This document shows, one piece after another, positions 29,676 through 38,826 of a stretch of 64,000 nt of DNA. Origin of the DNA: Streptomonospora litoralis (GTDB lineage Bacteria; Actinomycetota; Actinomycetes; Streptosporangiales; Streptosporangiaceae); the NCBI RefSeq assembly GCF_004323735.1, contig NZ_CP036455.1, forward strand, positions 2,661,101-2,725,100, in the 5' to 3' direction. The notes below the pieces were generated by a model. It was given only the letters and a program-made list of their open reading frames with translations. It did no database searches and was not told where the DNA came from. A program made the position numbers and the translations under genes. Position 1 is the first letter of the stretch; the number at the start of each line of letters is the position of its first letter.

Positions 29676-31766
29676 ATGTCGAGCAAGAAGACCGAGCGCC
29701 AGCTCAACCTGGTGATCTGCCTGCTGGCCACCCGCCGCTTCCTCACCGCGCGGGAGATCCGCACCACGGTCGCCGGCTACGAGGAGGCCGAAGGCGACGC
29801 AGCCTTCAAGCGCATGTTCGAGCGCGACAAGCGCGAGCTGCGCGACTCCGGCATTCCGATCGAGACCGGCGGCGGCGACCTGTGGAGCGGCGAGGAGGGC
29901 TACCGCATCCTGCGCGCCCACTACCAGCTCCCCGAGATCGAACTGCTGGCCGACGAGGCCGCCGTGCTCGGGCTGGCCGCTCGGGCCTGGCGCCACGCCG
30001 CGCTCGGCGACGCCGCCGCCGGCGCCCTGCTCAAGCTGCGGGCGGCCGGCGTACCCGTCGACACCGACGCCGCCCCCGCCATCACCCCGGTGCTGGGCAC
30101 CGACGAGCCCGCGTTCCTGCCGATCTGGCAGGCGGTCCGCGACCGGCGGCCGGTCGCCTTCGACTACCGCAAGCCCGGCGACGAGGTGGCGCGGCGCCGC
30201 CTGGAGCCCTGGGGCGTGGTCAACGTGCAGGGCCACTGGTACGTCGCCGGCTACGACCGCGACCGCGGGGCCCAGCGGGTGTTCCGCCTGGGGCGGATCG
30301 TGGGCGCGGTCGAGATCGCCTCCGCCGGGCCGCCCGTCGAGGTGCCCGAGGGTGTGGACGTGCGCTCGGTGGTGCGGCGGGGCCGCCGCGGCGAGCCGCA
30401 GAACGCGGCGCGGGTGCTCGTGCGCGCCGACTCCGCCCACGAGCTGCGCCGGGGTGCGCTGCGCATCGTACCCGGCGAGCACACGGCGGGCGGGCTGCGC
30501 TGGGACCGCATCGACCTGCCCTACACCGACGTGGCCGACCTCGTCGGCGCCGTCGCCCGCTTCGGCGACCGAGCGGTGATCGAGGCACCCGAGTCGGCCC
30601 GCGACGCGATGGCCGCACACCTCGCCGAGCTCGCCGCCCGCGACCCCGACCCCGAGACCGCGGCCGAGACCGACGCCGAGGCCGAGCCGGCCGCCGCCAC
30701 CCGCCGCCACTCGGCCTCCTCCGAGCAGCTGCGCCGACTGCTGATGCTGGTGCCCTACGCGCTCAGCCACGACGTGCGGGTGCCCGAGGTCGCCGCCCAT
30801 TTCGGGCTGAGCCAGCGCCAGGTGCTCAAGGACCTGAGCCTGCTGTGGATGTGCGGCCTGCCCGGCTACACCCCCGGCGACCTCATCGACGTCGACCTGG
30901 AGGCCGCCGAGGCCACCGGCGAGATCATCATCGGCAACGCCGACACCCTGGCCCAGCCGCTGCGGCTGACCGCCGACGAGGCCGCCAGCCTGGTCGTCGG
31001 CGTCGAGCTGCTGGGGGAGCTGCCGGGCGTGGCCGACAGCGAGGCCCTCAAGCGGGTCGGCGAGAAGCTGCGCGCGGCTGCGGCCGCGCCCTCCGGCGCC
31101 GCCGACCAGGCTGGCGGCCCGCACGGCGCCCGCGGGGGTGAGGCCGCCGAGGGGCCCGACGATCCGCTGGAGCGGCTGACGGGTTCGGTGGGCGTGCGCA
31201 TCGAGCTGGGCGACGACGTCCGCGACGTCCAGCGGCGCTGCGACGAGGCCCTGCGCGCGGGGCAACTGCTGCACCTGCGCTACCTCTCCGGCTACGTCGA
31301 CGAGGTCACCGAGCGCGACGTCGACCCCATGGGGCTGGTGGTCCACGACGGCCACGCCTTCCTGGAGGGCTGGTGCCGACTGCGCGGCGACGTCCGGCTC
31401 TTCCGCCTGGACCGGGTGCTGGACCTCACGGTGCTGCCCGAGCCCGCCGAGGTCCCCGCACGCGCCCGGCGCCGCGACCTCAGCGAGGGGGTGCTGCAGC
31501 TGTCGGCCGACGACGCCCGTATCACCCTCGACCTGGAGCCGTCCGCGCGGTGGGTCACCGAGGAGTACCTGTGCTCGTCGGTGCGGGAGGCGGAGGGCGG
31601 CGGCGTGCGTGCGGTGCTGCGCACTCCGGCCCCGGAGTGGGTGTGCCGGCTGGCGCTGCGGCTGGGATCGCAGGGGCGCGTGGTGGCTCCGATCGAAGTG
31701 GCCGAACGCGTCCGCGAAGAGGCACGGCGAGCCCTTTCGGCCTACGGGGCCGCGGACCTAGGATGA
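29676..31766 (+). CDS. pafBC: PafBC transcriptional activator, natural PafB-PafC fusion
   Basis: The 696-residue protein contains two complete HTH-WYL units in one chain. The PafB half (1 to ~325) starts with ERQLNLVICLLATRRFLTAREI. The PafC half (from ~340) starts with SSEQLRRLLMLVPYALSH and VPEVAAHFGLSQRQVLKDL. In mycobacteria separate PafB and PafC form a heterodimer that activates most LexA-independent DNA-damage genes; fused versions are known in some actinobacteria. The Asp/Glu/Ala-rich stretch at ~318-340 is the linker. ATG at 29676 after GGGGGAAGG. Confidence 0.95.
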   Translation: MSSKKTERQLNLVICLLATRRFLTAREIRTTVAGYEEAEGDAAFKRMFERDKRELRDSGIPIETGGGDLWSGEEGYRILRAHYQLPEIELLADEAAVLGLAARAWRHAALGDAAAGALLKLRAAGVPVDTDAAPAITPVLGTDEPAFLPIWQAVRDRRPVAFDYRKPGDEVARRRLEPWGVVNVQGHWYVAGYDRDRGAQRVFRLGRIVGAVEIASAGPPVEVPEGVDVRSVVRRGRRGEPQNAARVLVRADSAHELRRGALRIVPGEHTAGGLRWDRIDLPYTDVADLVGAVARFGDRAVIEAPESARDAMAAHLAELAARDPDPETAAETDAEAEPAAATRRHSASSEQLRRLLMLVPYALSHDVRVPEVAAHFGLSQRQVLKDLSLLWMCGLPGYTPGDLIDVDLEAAEATGEIIIGNADTLAQPLRLTADEAASLVVGVELLGELPGVADSEALKRVGEKLRAAAAAPSGAADQAGGPHGARGGEAAEGPDDPLERLTGSVGVRIELGDDVRDVQRRCDEALRAGQLLHLRYLSGYVDEVTERDVDPMGLVVHDGHAFLEGWCRLRGDVRLFRLDRVLDLTVLPEPAEVPARARRRDLSEGVLQLSADDARITLDLEPSARWVTEEYLCSSVREAEGGGVRAVLRTPAPEWVCRLALRLGSQGRVVAPIEVAERVREEARRALSAYGAADLG

Positions 31767-31902
31767 CACACCGGGGTCGGCCGATCGGGATGCGTGCACA
31801 GCGCTCGGGGCGGAATCGCTCCTTCGGGCGGTGTGTAGGCGGTTCGGGCGGCTGATCGGTCCGGTTCATCCGCTGTCCATCACCACCTGTGGCAACAGGC
31901 GG

Positions 31903-31915
31903 TAAACTGGGGATG
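31903..31915 (+). promoter_or_regulatory. -10 element for a probable leaderless transcript
   Basis: TAAACT at 31903-31908 lies six bases before the GTG start of the 62-aa gene, where no Shine-Dalgarno is present. It may drive the small gene and possibly tatA. No good -35 is seen. Confidence 0.35.
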
Positions 31916-32103
31916 TGTTCTTGTTCGCTGTGCTGGCTGCGCTGACCCTCGCCGGGTTGATCTGCGTGGGCGTCCTCGCCCTGCGGATGCTGGGCGAGCT
32001 GCGCCGCCTCCGCGAGCAGCTCGCGCGGACCCGCGACGAGGTCGATCCGGCATACGGCAGGCTGCGCGCCCGGACCGGGCGCGGGCGGGTGGACGCCCCA
32101 TGA
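31915..32103 (+). CDS. Small single-span membrane protein
   Basis: A 62-residue protein with one N-terminal hydrophobic helix (FLFAVLAALTLAGLICVGVL) followed by a charged helix (LRMLGELRRLREQLARTRDE) that may form a coiled coil. Its position just upstream of tatA is, from memory, a recurrent one in Streptomyces and relatives. Function is unknown; a role in membrane assembly near the Tat proteins is a guess. Confidence 0.65.
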   Translation: MFLFAVLAALTLAGLICVGVLALRMLGELRRLREQLARTRDEVDPAYGRLRARTGRGRVDAP

Positions 32104-32165
32104 TCCCGATGCCGGCGGGGCGTACCATCGACGGCGCAGGTAGCGCCGGGGAAAGAGGTTGAGAC

Positions 32166-32507
32166 ATGGGCTTCGACGTCCGTACTTTGCTCATTCTGCT
32201 GCTGATCGCGCTGGTGCTGTTCGGCGCGCGGCGGCTTCCCGACCTGGCTCGGTCCCTGGGCCGCAGCGCCCGGATCCTCAAGTCGGAGACCAAGGGCCTC
32301 CACGACGAGGAGTCCGAGGACAAGGACAAGGACAAGTCCGAGCAGCAGCAGGCCCAGCAGCAGGAGACCGCCGCGTCCGGCGGCGCCGACGCCTCCCGAC
32401 AGCAGCCGTCGCAGCAGAACGGTTACAGCGGCTACCCGGAGCTCCCGGCCGGTCAGCAGGTCGTCGACGAGAACGGTGAGCCGGTCCGCCGCAGCTACGG
32501 CGGCTAG
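32166..32507 (+). CDS. tatA: Twin-arginine translocase subunit TatA
   Basis: A 113-residue Tat pore subunit: short N-terminal helix [19 protein letters not shown] with the FGxxxLPD hinge, an amphipathic helix [19 protein letters not shown], and a hydrophilic tail rich in Gln and Lys/Asp. It lacks TatB-type length before the hinge. Only tatA and tatC are present here; a tatB may lie elsewhere. AAGAGG precedes the ATG. It lies 87 bp upstream of tatC in the same direction. Confidence 0.95.
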   Translation: MGFDVRTLLILLLIALVLFGARRLPDLARSLGRSARILKSETKGLHDEESEDKDKDKSEQQQAQQQETAASGGADASRQQPSQQNGYSGYPELPAGQQVVDENGEPVRRSYGG

Positions 32508-32594
32508 GCTGAGCGGGCCGCCGCGGCGGGCGGTCCGGGTGTGTCCAGCGCGGCCGGTGGCGGGCGCGGTCAGGTTCGAGGAGCGTAGCCAACG

Positions 32595-33449
32595 ATGCAG
32601 GTGGGCCGAGCACGGCGGCGGGAGCCGCGGGATCCCGAAGGCCGCATGCCGCTGATGGAGCATCTGCGCGAGCTGCGCAACCGCCTGGTCAAGGCGCTGC
32701 TGTTCATCGCCGCGGGCACCGTGGTGGGCTACCTGGTCTACGACCCGGTGTGGGCCTGGTTGAAGGAGCCCTACCTCTCCCTGCCCGCGTCCCAGCGCGG
32801 CGGCACCGATGAACTGGTGTTCACCGGCGTCTTCGACGCGTTCTTCGTCGCCTTCCGGGTGTGGGTGATCGTCGGGCTCGTCGTGTCCTGCCCGTTCTGG
32901 CTCTACCAGCTGTGGGCGTTCGTCGCCCCCGCCCTGAACGGCCGCGAGAGGCGCTACACCTACGTCTTCGTGCCGATGGCGGCGGTGCTGTTCGTGGCCG
33001 GCTCGGTACTGGCCTACTACATCACCGGGCTGGCGATGTCGGTGCTGTTCGGCTTCGCGTCCGAGGGCATGGTCCCGCTGATCACCATCACCAACTACCT
33101 GGGCTACATGACCCTGATGATGCTGGTGTTCGGCCTGGGCTTCGTGGCGCCCCTGCTCGTCGCGCTGCTCAACCTGATGGGCGTGGTCACCCACGAGGCA
33201 CTGGCCCGATCGCGCCGCCTCATCCTCTTCGGGATCTTCGTCCTCTCCGCGGTCGTCACCCCGGCCGAACCGCTGTCCATGCTGGCTCTGGCCATCCCGC
33301 TCGTCGCGCTGTTCGAGGCCGCCGAGCTGTTCTGCTTCGTCAACGACCGGCGCCGCAGCCGGCACGACGAGCTGGCCGGGCTCGGCGACGACGAGATCTC
33401 CCCGCTGGATGACGAGGAGTCGGTGTCCGAGGCTGAGCCGAAGCGCTAG
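32595..33449 (+). CDS. tatC: Twin-arginine translocase subunit TatC
   Basis: A 284-residue six-helix membrane protein that recognises twin-arginine signal peptides. The N-terminal cytoplasmic motif MPLMEHLRELRNRLVKALL and the first-loop motif VFTGVFDAFFVAFRVW are diagnostic. A C-terminal acidic tail of about 35 residues follows the last helix. The ATG at 32595 gives a 15-residue Arg-rich extension before EGRMPLMEHLRELRN. The ATG at 32646 (MPLMEHL) is a possible alternative. Operon with tatA. Confidence 0.96.
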   Translation: MQVGRARRREPRDPEGRMPLMEHLRELRNRLVKALLFIAAGTVVGYLVYDPVWAWLKEPYLSLPASQRGGTDELVFTGVFDAFFVAFRVWVIVGLVVSCPFWLYQLWAFVAPALNGRERRYTYVFVPMAAVLFVAGSVLAYYITGLAMSVLFGFASEGMVPLITITNYLGYMTLMMLVFGLGFVAPLLVALLNLMGVVTHEALARSRRLILFGIFVLSAVVTPAEPLSMLALAIPLVALFEAAELFCFVNDRRRSRHDELAGLGDDEISPLDDEESVSEAEPKR

Positions 33450-33511
33450 TCTCGGATACGCCGGTCCCCGAGCAGCGGGGGCAGACCCGACGCCGCCCGA
33501 GGAGCACTCAG

Positions 33512-33901
33512 ATGGACGACGCCACCGGTACGCCGCAGGACCTCCCGCCCGAGGCACGGGGCAACACCAAGTGGCACGACACCACCCACGCGGTGTGGAA
33601 GCGTTCGTCGCTCTCGCGCGCGGACTCCTCGGCCGTCGTCGAGGTCGCCAAGTTCGACGACGGCTACCGTGCCGTCCGCGACGGCAAGCACCCCGAGAAG
33701 GGCACCCTGTTCTTCACCCCCGCCGAGTGGGACGCGTTCGTGCTGGGCGCCAAGGACGGCGAGTTCGACATCCCCGAGGAGTACCTCACCGCCGAGGAGG
33801 CCGCCATCCAGCGCGGCGAGGTCCCGGTGACCGCGGTGGTCTCGCCCGCCTCCCAGGAGGCTGCGGACCCCGCTGCGGGCGAAGGCGACTCGGCGAGCTG
33901 A
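33512..33901 (+). CDS. DUF397 domain protein
   Basis: A 129-residue protein with the DUF397 pattern: VWKRSSLSRADSSAVVEVAKF (W, SS and VEVA anchor positions), YRAVRDGKHPEKGTLFFTPAEW and AFVLGAKDGEFD. DUF397 proteins are actinobacterial and usually accompany XRE-family regulators; none is adjacent here. The usual Cys before VEVA is Ser in this copy. A non-conserved C-terminal tail of ~40 residues is added. GAGGAGC precedes the ATG. Confidence 0.85.
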   Translation: MDDATGTPQDLPPEARGNTKWHDTTHAVWKRSSLSRADSSAVVEVAKFDDGYRAVRDGKHPEKGTLFFTPAEWDAFVLGAKDGEFDIPEEYLTAEEAAIQRGEVPVTAVVSPASQEAADPAAGEGDSAS

Positions 33902-34026
33902 CGCCCGGCTCGCCGGTGCCGATGTAGCGCCGATACGGCGCCGTCCGCGCCGGTGCTGCGAGCCGGGCCGGGGCAGCGCTGCGGAACGTGCGCCTCACCC
34001 GCCGCAACGCCATAGGCTTGGTGGAC

Positions 34027-36900
34027 ATGAGTACCCACGCCGCGCGGTACGCCGCCTTCCGTCGGCGCCAAGCCGAGTCCAGCGCCGCCATCGAGGAGTT
34101 CCAGGGGCTCTACGGTTTCGAGTTCGACCGCTTCCAGATCCGGGCCTGCAAGGCGCTGGAGTCGGGCGACGGGGTACTGGTGGCCGCCCCCACCGGTTCG
34201 GGAAAGACCGTCGTGGGGGAGTACGCGGTGCACCTGGCGCTGCGTGACGGCGCCAAATGCTTTTACACCACGCCCATCAAGGCGCTGTCCAACCAGAAGT
34301 ACACCGACCTGGTGCGCCGCTACGGCGCCGACCAGGTCGGCCTGCTGACCGGCGACAACAGCGTCAACGGCGAGGCGCCCATCGTGGTGATGACCACCGA
34401 GGTGCTGCGCAACATGCTCTACGCCGGATCCCACACCCTGGCGCGGCTGGCCTATGTGGTCATGGACGAGGTCCACTACCTCGCCGACCGCTTCCGCGGG
34501 GCGGTGTGGGAGGAGGTCATCATCCACCTGCCGGAGTCGGTGCGGGTGGTCGCGCTCTCGGCCACCGTCAGCAACGCCGAGGAGTTCGGCGAGTGGATGC
34601 AGCAGGTGCGCGGTGAGACCACGGTCATCGTCGACGAGAAGCGACCGGTCCCGCTGTGGCAGCACGTCATGGCCGGAAAGCGCATGCACGACCTGTTCGT
34701 GCCGATCGAGGAGAGCACCGACGGCGGCGACGGGCAGAGCGGCCAAGGCGGCCAGGGAGCCGAGAAGAAGGGCGGCGGGCGCGGCAAGCGCACCCGCAAG
34801 CGCGACCGGTCCGGCGCGGACGCCTCCGCCGAGATCAGCGTCAACGGCGAGCGCATGCGGGTCAACCCGCGGCTGATCCGGCTTGCCCAGGAGGACGACC
34901 GCATCACCCAGCTCGCGCACCGCAAGCGCCCCCCGCAGACCCGGGCGCGGACCTCGGCCAAGCCGCGGACCAAGTACGCCCCGCCCAACCGGGTGCAGAT
35001 CGTCGACGAACTCGACCGCGAGGGCCTGCTGCCCGCGATCGTGTTCGTCTTCAGCCGCGCCGGCTGCGACGACGCCGTACGTCAGTGCATGTACTCCGGT
35101 CTCGCCCTCACCACCGAGGAGGAGGCCGCCGAGATCCGCAGCTACGCCGAGCGCCAGTGCGCCGACATCCCGCCCGCCGACCTGGCGGTGCTGGGCTACG
35201 ACGAGTGGCTGCGCGCGCTGCAGCGGGGCGTGGCCGCCCACCACGCCGGCCTGCTGCCCACGTTCAAGGAGGTCGTGGAGACGCTGTTCTCGCGCGGCCT
35301 GATCCGGGCGGTCTTCGCCACCGAGACCCTGGCGCTGGGCATCAACATGCCGGCGCGCACGGTGGTCATCGAGAAGCTGGACAAGTGGAACGGCGAGACC
35401 CACGCCGCCCTGACCGCGGGGGAGTACACCCAGCTGACCGGCCGCGCCGGGCGGCGCGGGATCGACGTCGAGGGCCACGCGGTCGTGGTGTGGCAGCCCG
35501 GCACCGACCCCGAGGCCGTCGCCGGGCTGGCCAGCACCCGCACCTACCCGCTGAACTCCAGTTTCCAGCCCTCCTACAACATGGCGGTCAACCTGGTGGG
35601 CCAGGTGGGTCGTGAGCGCAGCCGCTCCATGCTGGAGGCGTCCTTCGCCCAGTTCCAGGCCGACCGGGCGGTGGTGGGCCTGGCCAAGCAGCTGCGCAAG
35701 CAGGAGGAGGCCATGGAGGGCTACGCCCAGGCGGCGCAGTGCCACCTGGGCGACTTCATGGAGTACGCGGCGCTGCGGCGCGAGCTCAGCGACCGGGAGA
35801 ACCAGGCGGCGAAGGGCCGCAGTGCCCGCCGCCGGGAGGAGGCGGTGCGCAGTCTGGAGCGGCTGCGGGCCGGAGACATCATCCGGGTGCCGTCCGGCCG
35901 CCACACCGGTTTCGCGGTGGTGCTGGATCCCGGGCTTAAGGGCGATCTGCCCGCTCCGCTGGTGCTGACCGCCAAACGCCAGGTGAAGCGGGTGAACGCG
36001 GCGGATTTCCCGGTCCCGGTGGAGCCGGCCGGGCGGCTGCGGATCCCGAAGAACTTCTCCGCCCGCTCGGCGCAGTCGCGTACCGACCTCGCCTCCTCGC
36101 TGCGCAACAAGCTCGACGAGACCGGCGGCGTGGATCCGGCCAAGCAGCGCACGGGCGACGGCGAGGCCGACGACCCCGAGATCACCCGCCTGCGCCGGGA
36201 GCTGCGGCAGCACCCCTGCCACGGCTGCGAGGACCGCGAGGACCACGCGCGCTGGGCCGAGCGCTACTTCCGGCTGCGCAAGGAGACCGAGTCGCTGCGG
36301 CGCCGCGTCGAGGGGCGCTCCCACGTCATCGCCCGCACCTTCGACCGCGTCTGCGGCGTGCTGGAGACCCTGGACTACCTCGACGGCGACACCGTCACCG
36401 AGGAGGGGGCGCGCCTGGCCAAGGTCTACTCCGAGCTGGACCTGCTGGTGTCGGAGTGCCTGCGCCGCGGGCTGTGGGAGGATCTCGCGCCTGCCGACCT
36501 GGCCACCTGCGTGGCGTCGCTGGTCTATGAGTCCAGGCGCAACGACGACCCCTTCCCGCGCGTGCCCGACGGGCAGCCGACCGAGGTGCTGGAGGAGATG
36601 GAGCGGCTCTGGGGCGAGCTGCACGAGGTCGAGCGCGACAACGGCGTCGGGTTCCTGCGCCGGCCCGACCTGGGCTTCGTGTGGACCACCCATCGCTGGG
36701 CCCGCGGCGACCGGCTCGACCGCATCCTCGTCGAGGCCGATATGCCCGCCGGGGACTTCGTGCGCACCACCAAGCAGCTGATCGACATGCTGGGCCAGAT
36801 CGCCGGCGCCGCGCCCGAGGACAGCGGCATCCGGCGCAACGCACGCCGCGCGATGGACCTCGTCCGCCGCGGGGTGGTCGCCTACTCCTCGGTGAGCTGA
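34027..36900 (+). CDS. helY: Ski2/HelY-type DEAD/DEAH RNA helicase
   Basis: The 957-residue superfamily 2 helicase has a Q-like region, Walker A APTGSGKT (54-61), TTPIKALSNQKY, the DEVH box at 147-150, SAT motif ALSATVSN, and the C-terminal RecA motifs ATETLALGINMPARTVV and YTQLTGRAGRRGID. A basic Gln/Gly/Lys insertion lies at about 235-265 between the RecA lobes. The DSHCT-like helical domain occupies the last ~170 residues. Homologues of this helicase follow tatC in Streptomyces. ATG at 34027 (MSTHAARYAAF). Confidence 0.94.
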   Translation: MSTHAARYAAFRRRQAESSAAIEEFQGLYGFEFDRFQIRACKALESGDGVLVAAPTGSGKTVVGEYAVHLALRDGAKCFYTTPIKALSNQKYTDLVRRYGADQVGLLTGDNSVNGEAPIVVMTTEVLRNMLYAGSHTLARLAYVVMDEVHYLADRFRGAVWEEVIIHLPESVRVVALSATVSNAEEFGEWMQQVRGETTVIVDEKRPVPLWQHVMAGKRMHDLFVPIEESTDGGDGQSGQGGQGAEKKGGGRGKRTRKRDRSGADASAEISVNGERMRVNPRLIRLAQEDDRITQLAHRKRPPQTRARTSAKPRTKYAPPNRVQIVDELDREGLLPAIVFVFSRAGCDDAVRQCMYSGLALTTEEEAAEIRSYAERQCADIPPADLAVLGYDEWLRALQRGVAAHHAGLLPTFKEVVETLFSRGLIRAVFATETLALGINMPARTVVIEKLDKWNGETHAALTAGEYTQLTGRAGRRGIDVEGHAVVVWQPGTDPEAVAGLASTRTYPLNSSFQPSYNMAVNLVGQVGRERSRSMLEASFAQFQADRAVVGLAKQLRKQEEAMEGYAQAAQCHLGDFMEYAALRRELSDRENQAAKGRSARRREEAVRSLERLRAGDIIRVPSGRHTGFAVVLDPGLKGDLPAPLVLTAKRQVKRVNAADFPVPVEPAGRLRIPKNFSARSAQSRTDLASSLRNKLDETGGVDPAKQRTGDGEADDPEITRLRRELRQHPCHGCEDREDHARWAERYFRLRKETESLRRRVEGRSHVIARTFDRVCGVLETLDYLDGDTVTEEGARLAKVYSELDLLVSECLRRGLWEDLAPADLATCVASLVYESRRNDDPFPRVPDGQPTEVLEEMERLWGELHEVERDNGVGFLRRPDLGFVWTTHRWARGDRLDRILVEADMPAGDFVRTTKQLIDMLGQIAGAAPEDSGIRRNARRAMDLVRRGVVAYSSVS

Positions 36901-37262
36901 TCCGGCGCGCCGCGCGTCGACCGGACCGGGATGCGCCGGAGCTCGGCGCGCCGCGGCCGGCGGGCCGGGGATCGGCGAGGCGACGCCGTGTCCGCCGGCG
37001 TACGGTGCCGTGCTCGACAGACCGCCTCGACGGGGCGGGCGACGGGGCGGGGCGCAGCACAGGCGCGCCGACCCCGGCACCGGGAGGCGGAGAGGGCGGC
37101 GCCCGCCCCGTGGTCCTGGACACATCCGCGCGGCGCGCGCGGGCAGCGGGGCATGCCGGGTCCGTGACGGGATAGGTCTAGAGCCGACGGACCGGTTCGA
37201 CGCGCTGCGGGGCACCACCGCCGGCGACCGCGGCGCTCAGGACGAAGAATGCGGGGCTCAAC
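36901..37262. other. 362-bp intergenic region
   Basis: No protein-like frame or RNA is recognised. A possible -10, TAGGTC, lies near 37172-37177, about 85 bp before the glycosyltransferase start. Confidence 0.5.
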
Positions 37263-38387
37263 ATGGCGGCGCGCACGCTGCTGGTCACCAACGACTTCCC
37301 CGGCCAGAGGGGCGGCTTCGAGACGTTCGGGAGCCGGCTGGCTCGGCGGCTGGCCGGCGGAGACGGCGCGGGGGTGGTCGTCCACACCGCCTCTTCGGGC
37401 AACGGCGGGTACGACGACTACCAGGACTACCCGATCGAGCGCGACTCCGGTCCGCGGCTGCTGCCGACCGCGCGCACCGCGCGCCGGGTGGCCCAGCTGA
37501 TGCGCGGCTACGGGTGCGACCGCGTGCTGCTCGCCGAGGCGGGACTGGGCCTGGTGGCGCCGCGGCTGCGTCCCCGCTCCGACGGCGAGGTGGTCGCCGC
37601 GACCCGCGGAGCACGCTCATGGGGACCGGCCGCGCGGCCGATGCTGCGGCGTATCGCTTCGGGGGCCGACGTGCTCGCCTATCCGGACGAGTCCGCGCGC
37701 GAGGACGCCGAGACCGCGCTACCGCCCGACTCCGCGGTACGGCTGGTGCGGCTGACAGCGGGAGTGGACACCGACACCTTCCGCCCGGGGCTGGACGGCG
37801 CTGCGAGCCGGCGCCGACTCGGCTTGGGGGAGGGGCCGGTGATCCTGTCCGCGGCCCGGCTGGTGCGCGGCTGCGGCGCCGACAGCCTCGTCCGGGCGAT
37901 GACATGGCTGCGCGTGCGCTTTCCGGGGGTGCGGCTGGTCGTGGCCGGGGACGGACCGGATCTGCGGCGCCTGCGGTCGCTCGCCGCGTGGGCGGGGGTG
38001 GCCGAGGACGTCGTGTTCGCGGGTCCGGTCGCCGAGGAGGACCTGCCGCCGCTCTACGCCGCGGCGGACATCTTCGCCCTGCCCTGCCGCAGCGGCTCGG
38101 AGAGGGGGAACCCGGCGTGGAGTCCCCGCATGCTCGAAGCGGCGGCGTGCGGACTGCCCGTCGTGGTCGGTGGTTGGGGCCCGGCACCGGACCGAGTGCG
38201 CCACGGCGAGACCGGTTACGTGGTCGACGGGGACGACGCGCGCGGCGTGGCGCGGCGGCTCTCCCTGCTGCTGGCCGACCCCCGGACGGCCCGCGCGATG
38301 GGTGAGCGCGGCCGCGACTGGGTGCTGCGGGAGTGGACCTGGAAGCGGATCCTCGCGCGGCTGGACCACACGCGGACGGGGGACTGA
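37263..38387 (+). CDS. GT4-family glycosyltransferase (PimB-like)
   Basis: The 374-residue two-lobed GT-B enzyme shows the N-terminal TLLVTNDFPGQRGGFETF, the donor-site strand VILSAARLVRGCGADSLVRA, and the C-terminal SGSERGNPAWSPRMLEAAA, matching the E-x7-E type site of GT4 enzymes. It resembles the phosphatidylinositol mannoside mannosyltransferases and related actinobacterial GT4 proteins. GDP-mannose as donor and a lipid acceptor are inferred from family resemblance only. ATG at 37263. Confidence 0.87.
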   Translation: MAARTLLVTNDFPGQRGGFETFGSRLARRLAGGDGAGVVVHTASSGNGGYDDYQDYPIERDSGPRLLPTARTARRVAQLMRGYGCDRVLLAEAGLGLVAPRLRPRSDGEVVAATRGARSWGPAARPMLRRIASGADVLAYPDESAREDAETALPPDSAVRLVRLTAGVDTDTFRPGLDGAASRRRLGLGEGPVILSAARLVRGCGADSLVRAMTWLRVRFPGVRLVVAGDGPDLRRLRSLAAWAGVAEDVVFAGPVAEEDLPPLYAAADIFALPCRSGSERGNPAWSPRMLEAAACGLPVVVGGWGPAPDRVRHGETGYVVDGDDARGVARRLSLLLADPRTARAMGERGRDWVLREWTWKRILARLDHTRTGD

Positions 38388-38623
38388 GCCGGCGGGAGGG
38401 CGGCGAAAAGTTGCGCCCGCGGTAGTCGGGTCGGGTGCCCGCTGGTGGCGGTGATCAGCGGGGCGGCTCTGGTTTGCTGGGCGGTCTTGTGGTCTGCCGG
38501 TGGAAGGTGGCCTGGAGAAAAGCGGCGGCGAGGGCGGTGGATGGCCGAGCCCGCGGTCAACGCACCGGGTGCTGGCCGATGGCGGTCCTGGCGGGGGCGG
38601 CGTTGGGCCGCCGCGGGCCGGTC

Positions 38624-38693
38624 GGCGCACCCAACGCGCGGTTTTCACCGGATTGCGGCCGCGATCTGGTCGAAACCCTGCGTTGGACGGCAC
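38624..38693. repeat. Imperfect inverted repeat centred on GCGGCCGC
   Basis: Arms of about 35 bp are centred on GCGGCCGC (38655-38662). The outer match CCAACGC/GCGTTGG is at 38631-38637 and 38680-38686, with an interrupted match GGTTT..ACC between. Several mismatches are of G-U type, as in a structure preserved at the RNA level. Confidence 0.6.
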
Positions 38694-38700
38694 CGGTCCA

Positions 38701-38760
38701 GCCGAGTCTGTCTGTGGGGCTGGATTCGGCGCCGAATCCAGCCCCACAGACAGACTCGGC
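38701..38760. repeat. Perfect 60-bp palindrome
   Basis: The 30 bases from 38701 to 38730 (beginning GCCGAGTCTGTCTG) are followed with no spacer by their exact reverse complement to 38760. It is about 63% GC with a GGCGCC centre. Such a length with no mismatch is far beyond chance. It could extrude as a cruciform or form a 28-bp RNA hairpin. Confidence 0.95.
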
Positions 38761-38777
38761 GTGGCTTTTCCCGATAC

Positions 38778-38826
38778 CGTGAAGTTATGGCCACGGAATG
38801 CGTTTTCCCGCGGCCATAACTTCACG
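38778..38826. repeat. Inverted repeat with 15-bp perfect arms
   Basis: CGTGAAGTTATGGCC (38778-38792) and its reverse complement (38812-38826) flank a 19-base loop. After one mismatch a further three pairs extend the stem inward. It begins 17 bp after the 60-bp palindrome. Confidence 0.85.

Noticed and set aside
33664-37218. An 1184-codon minus-strand frame opposite the helicase
   Set aside because: Shadow of the helicase coding strand; no recognisable domain and no ribosome site.
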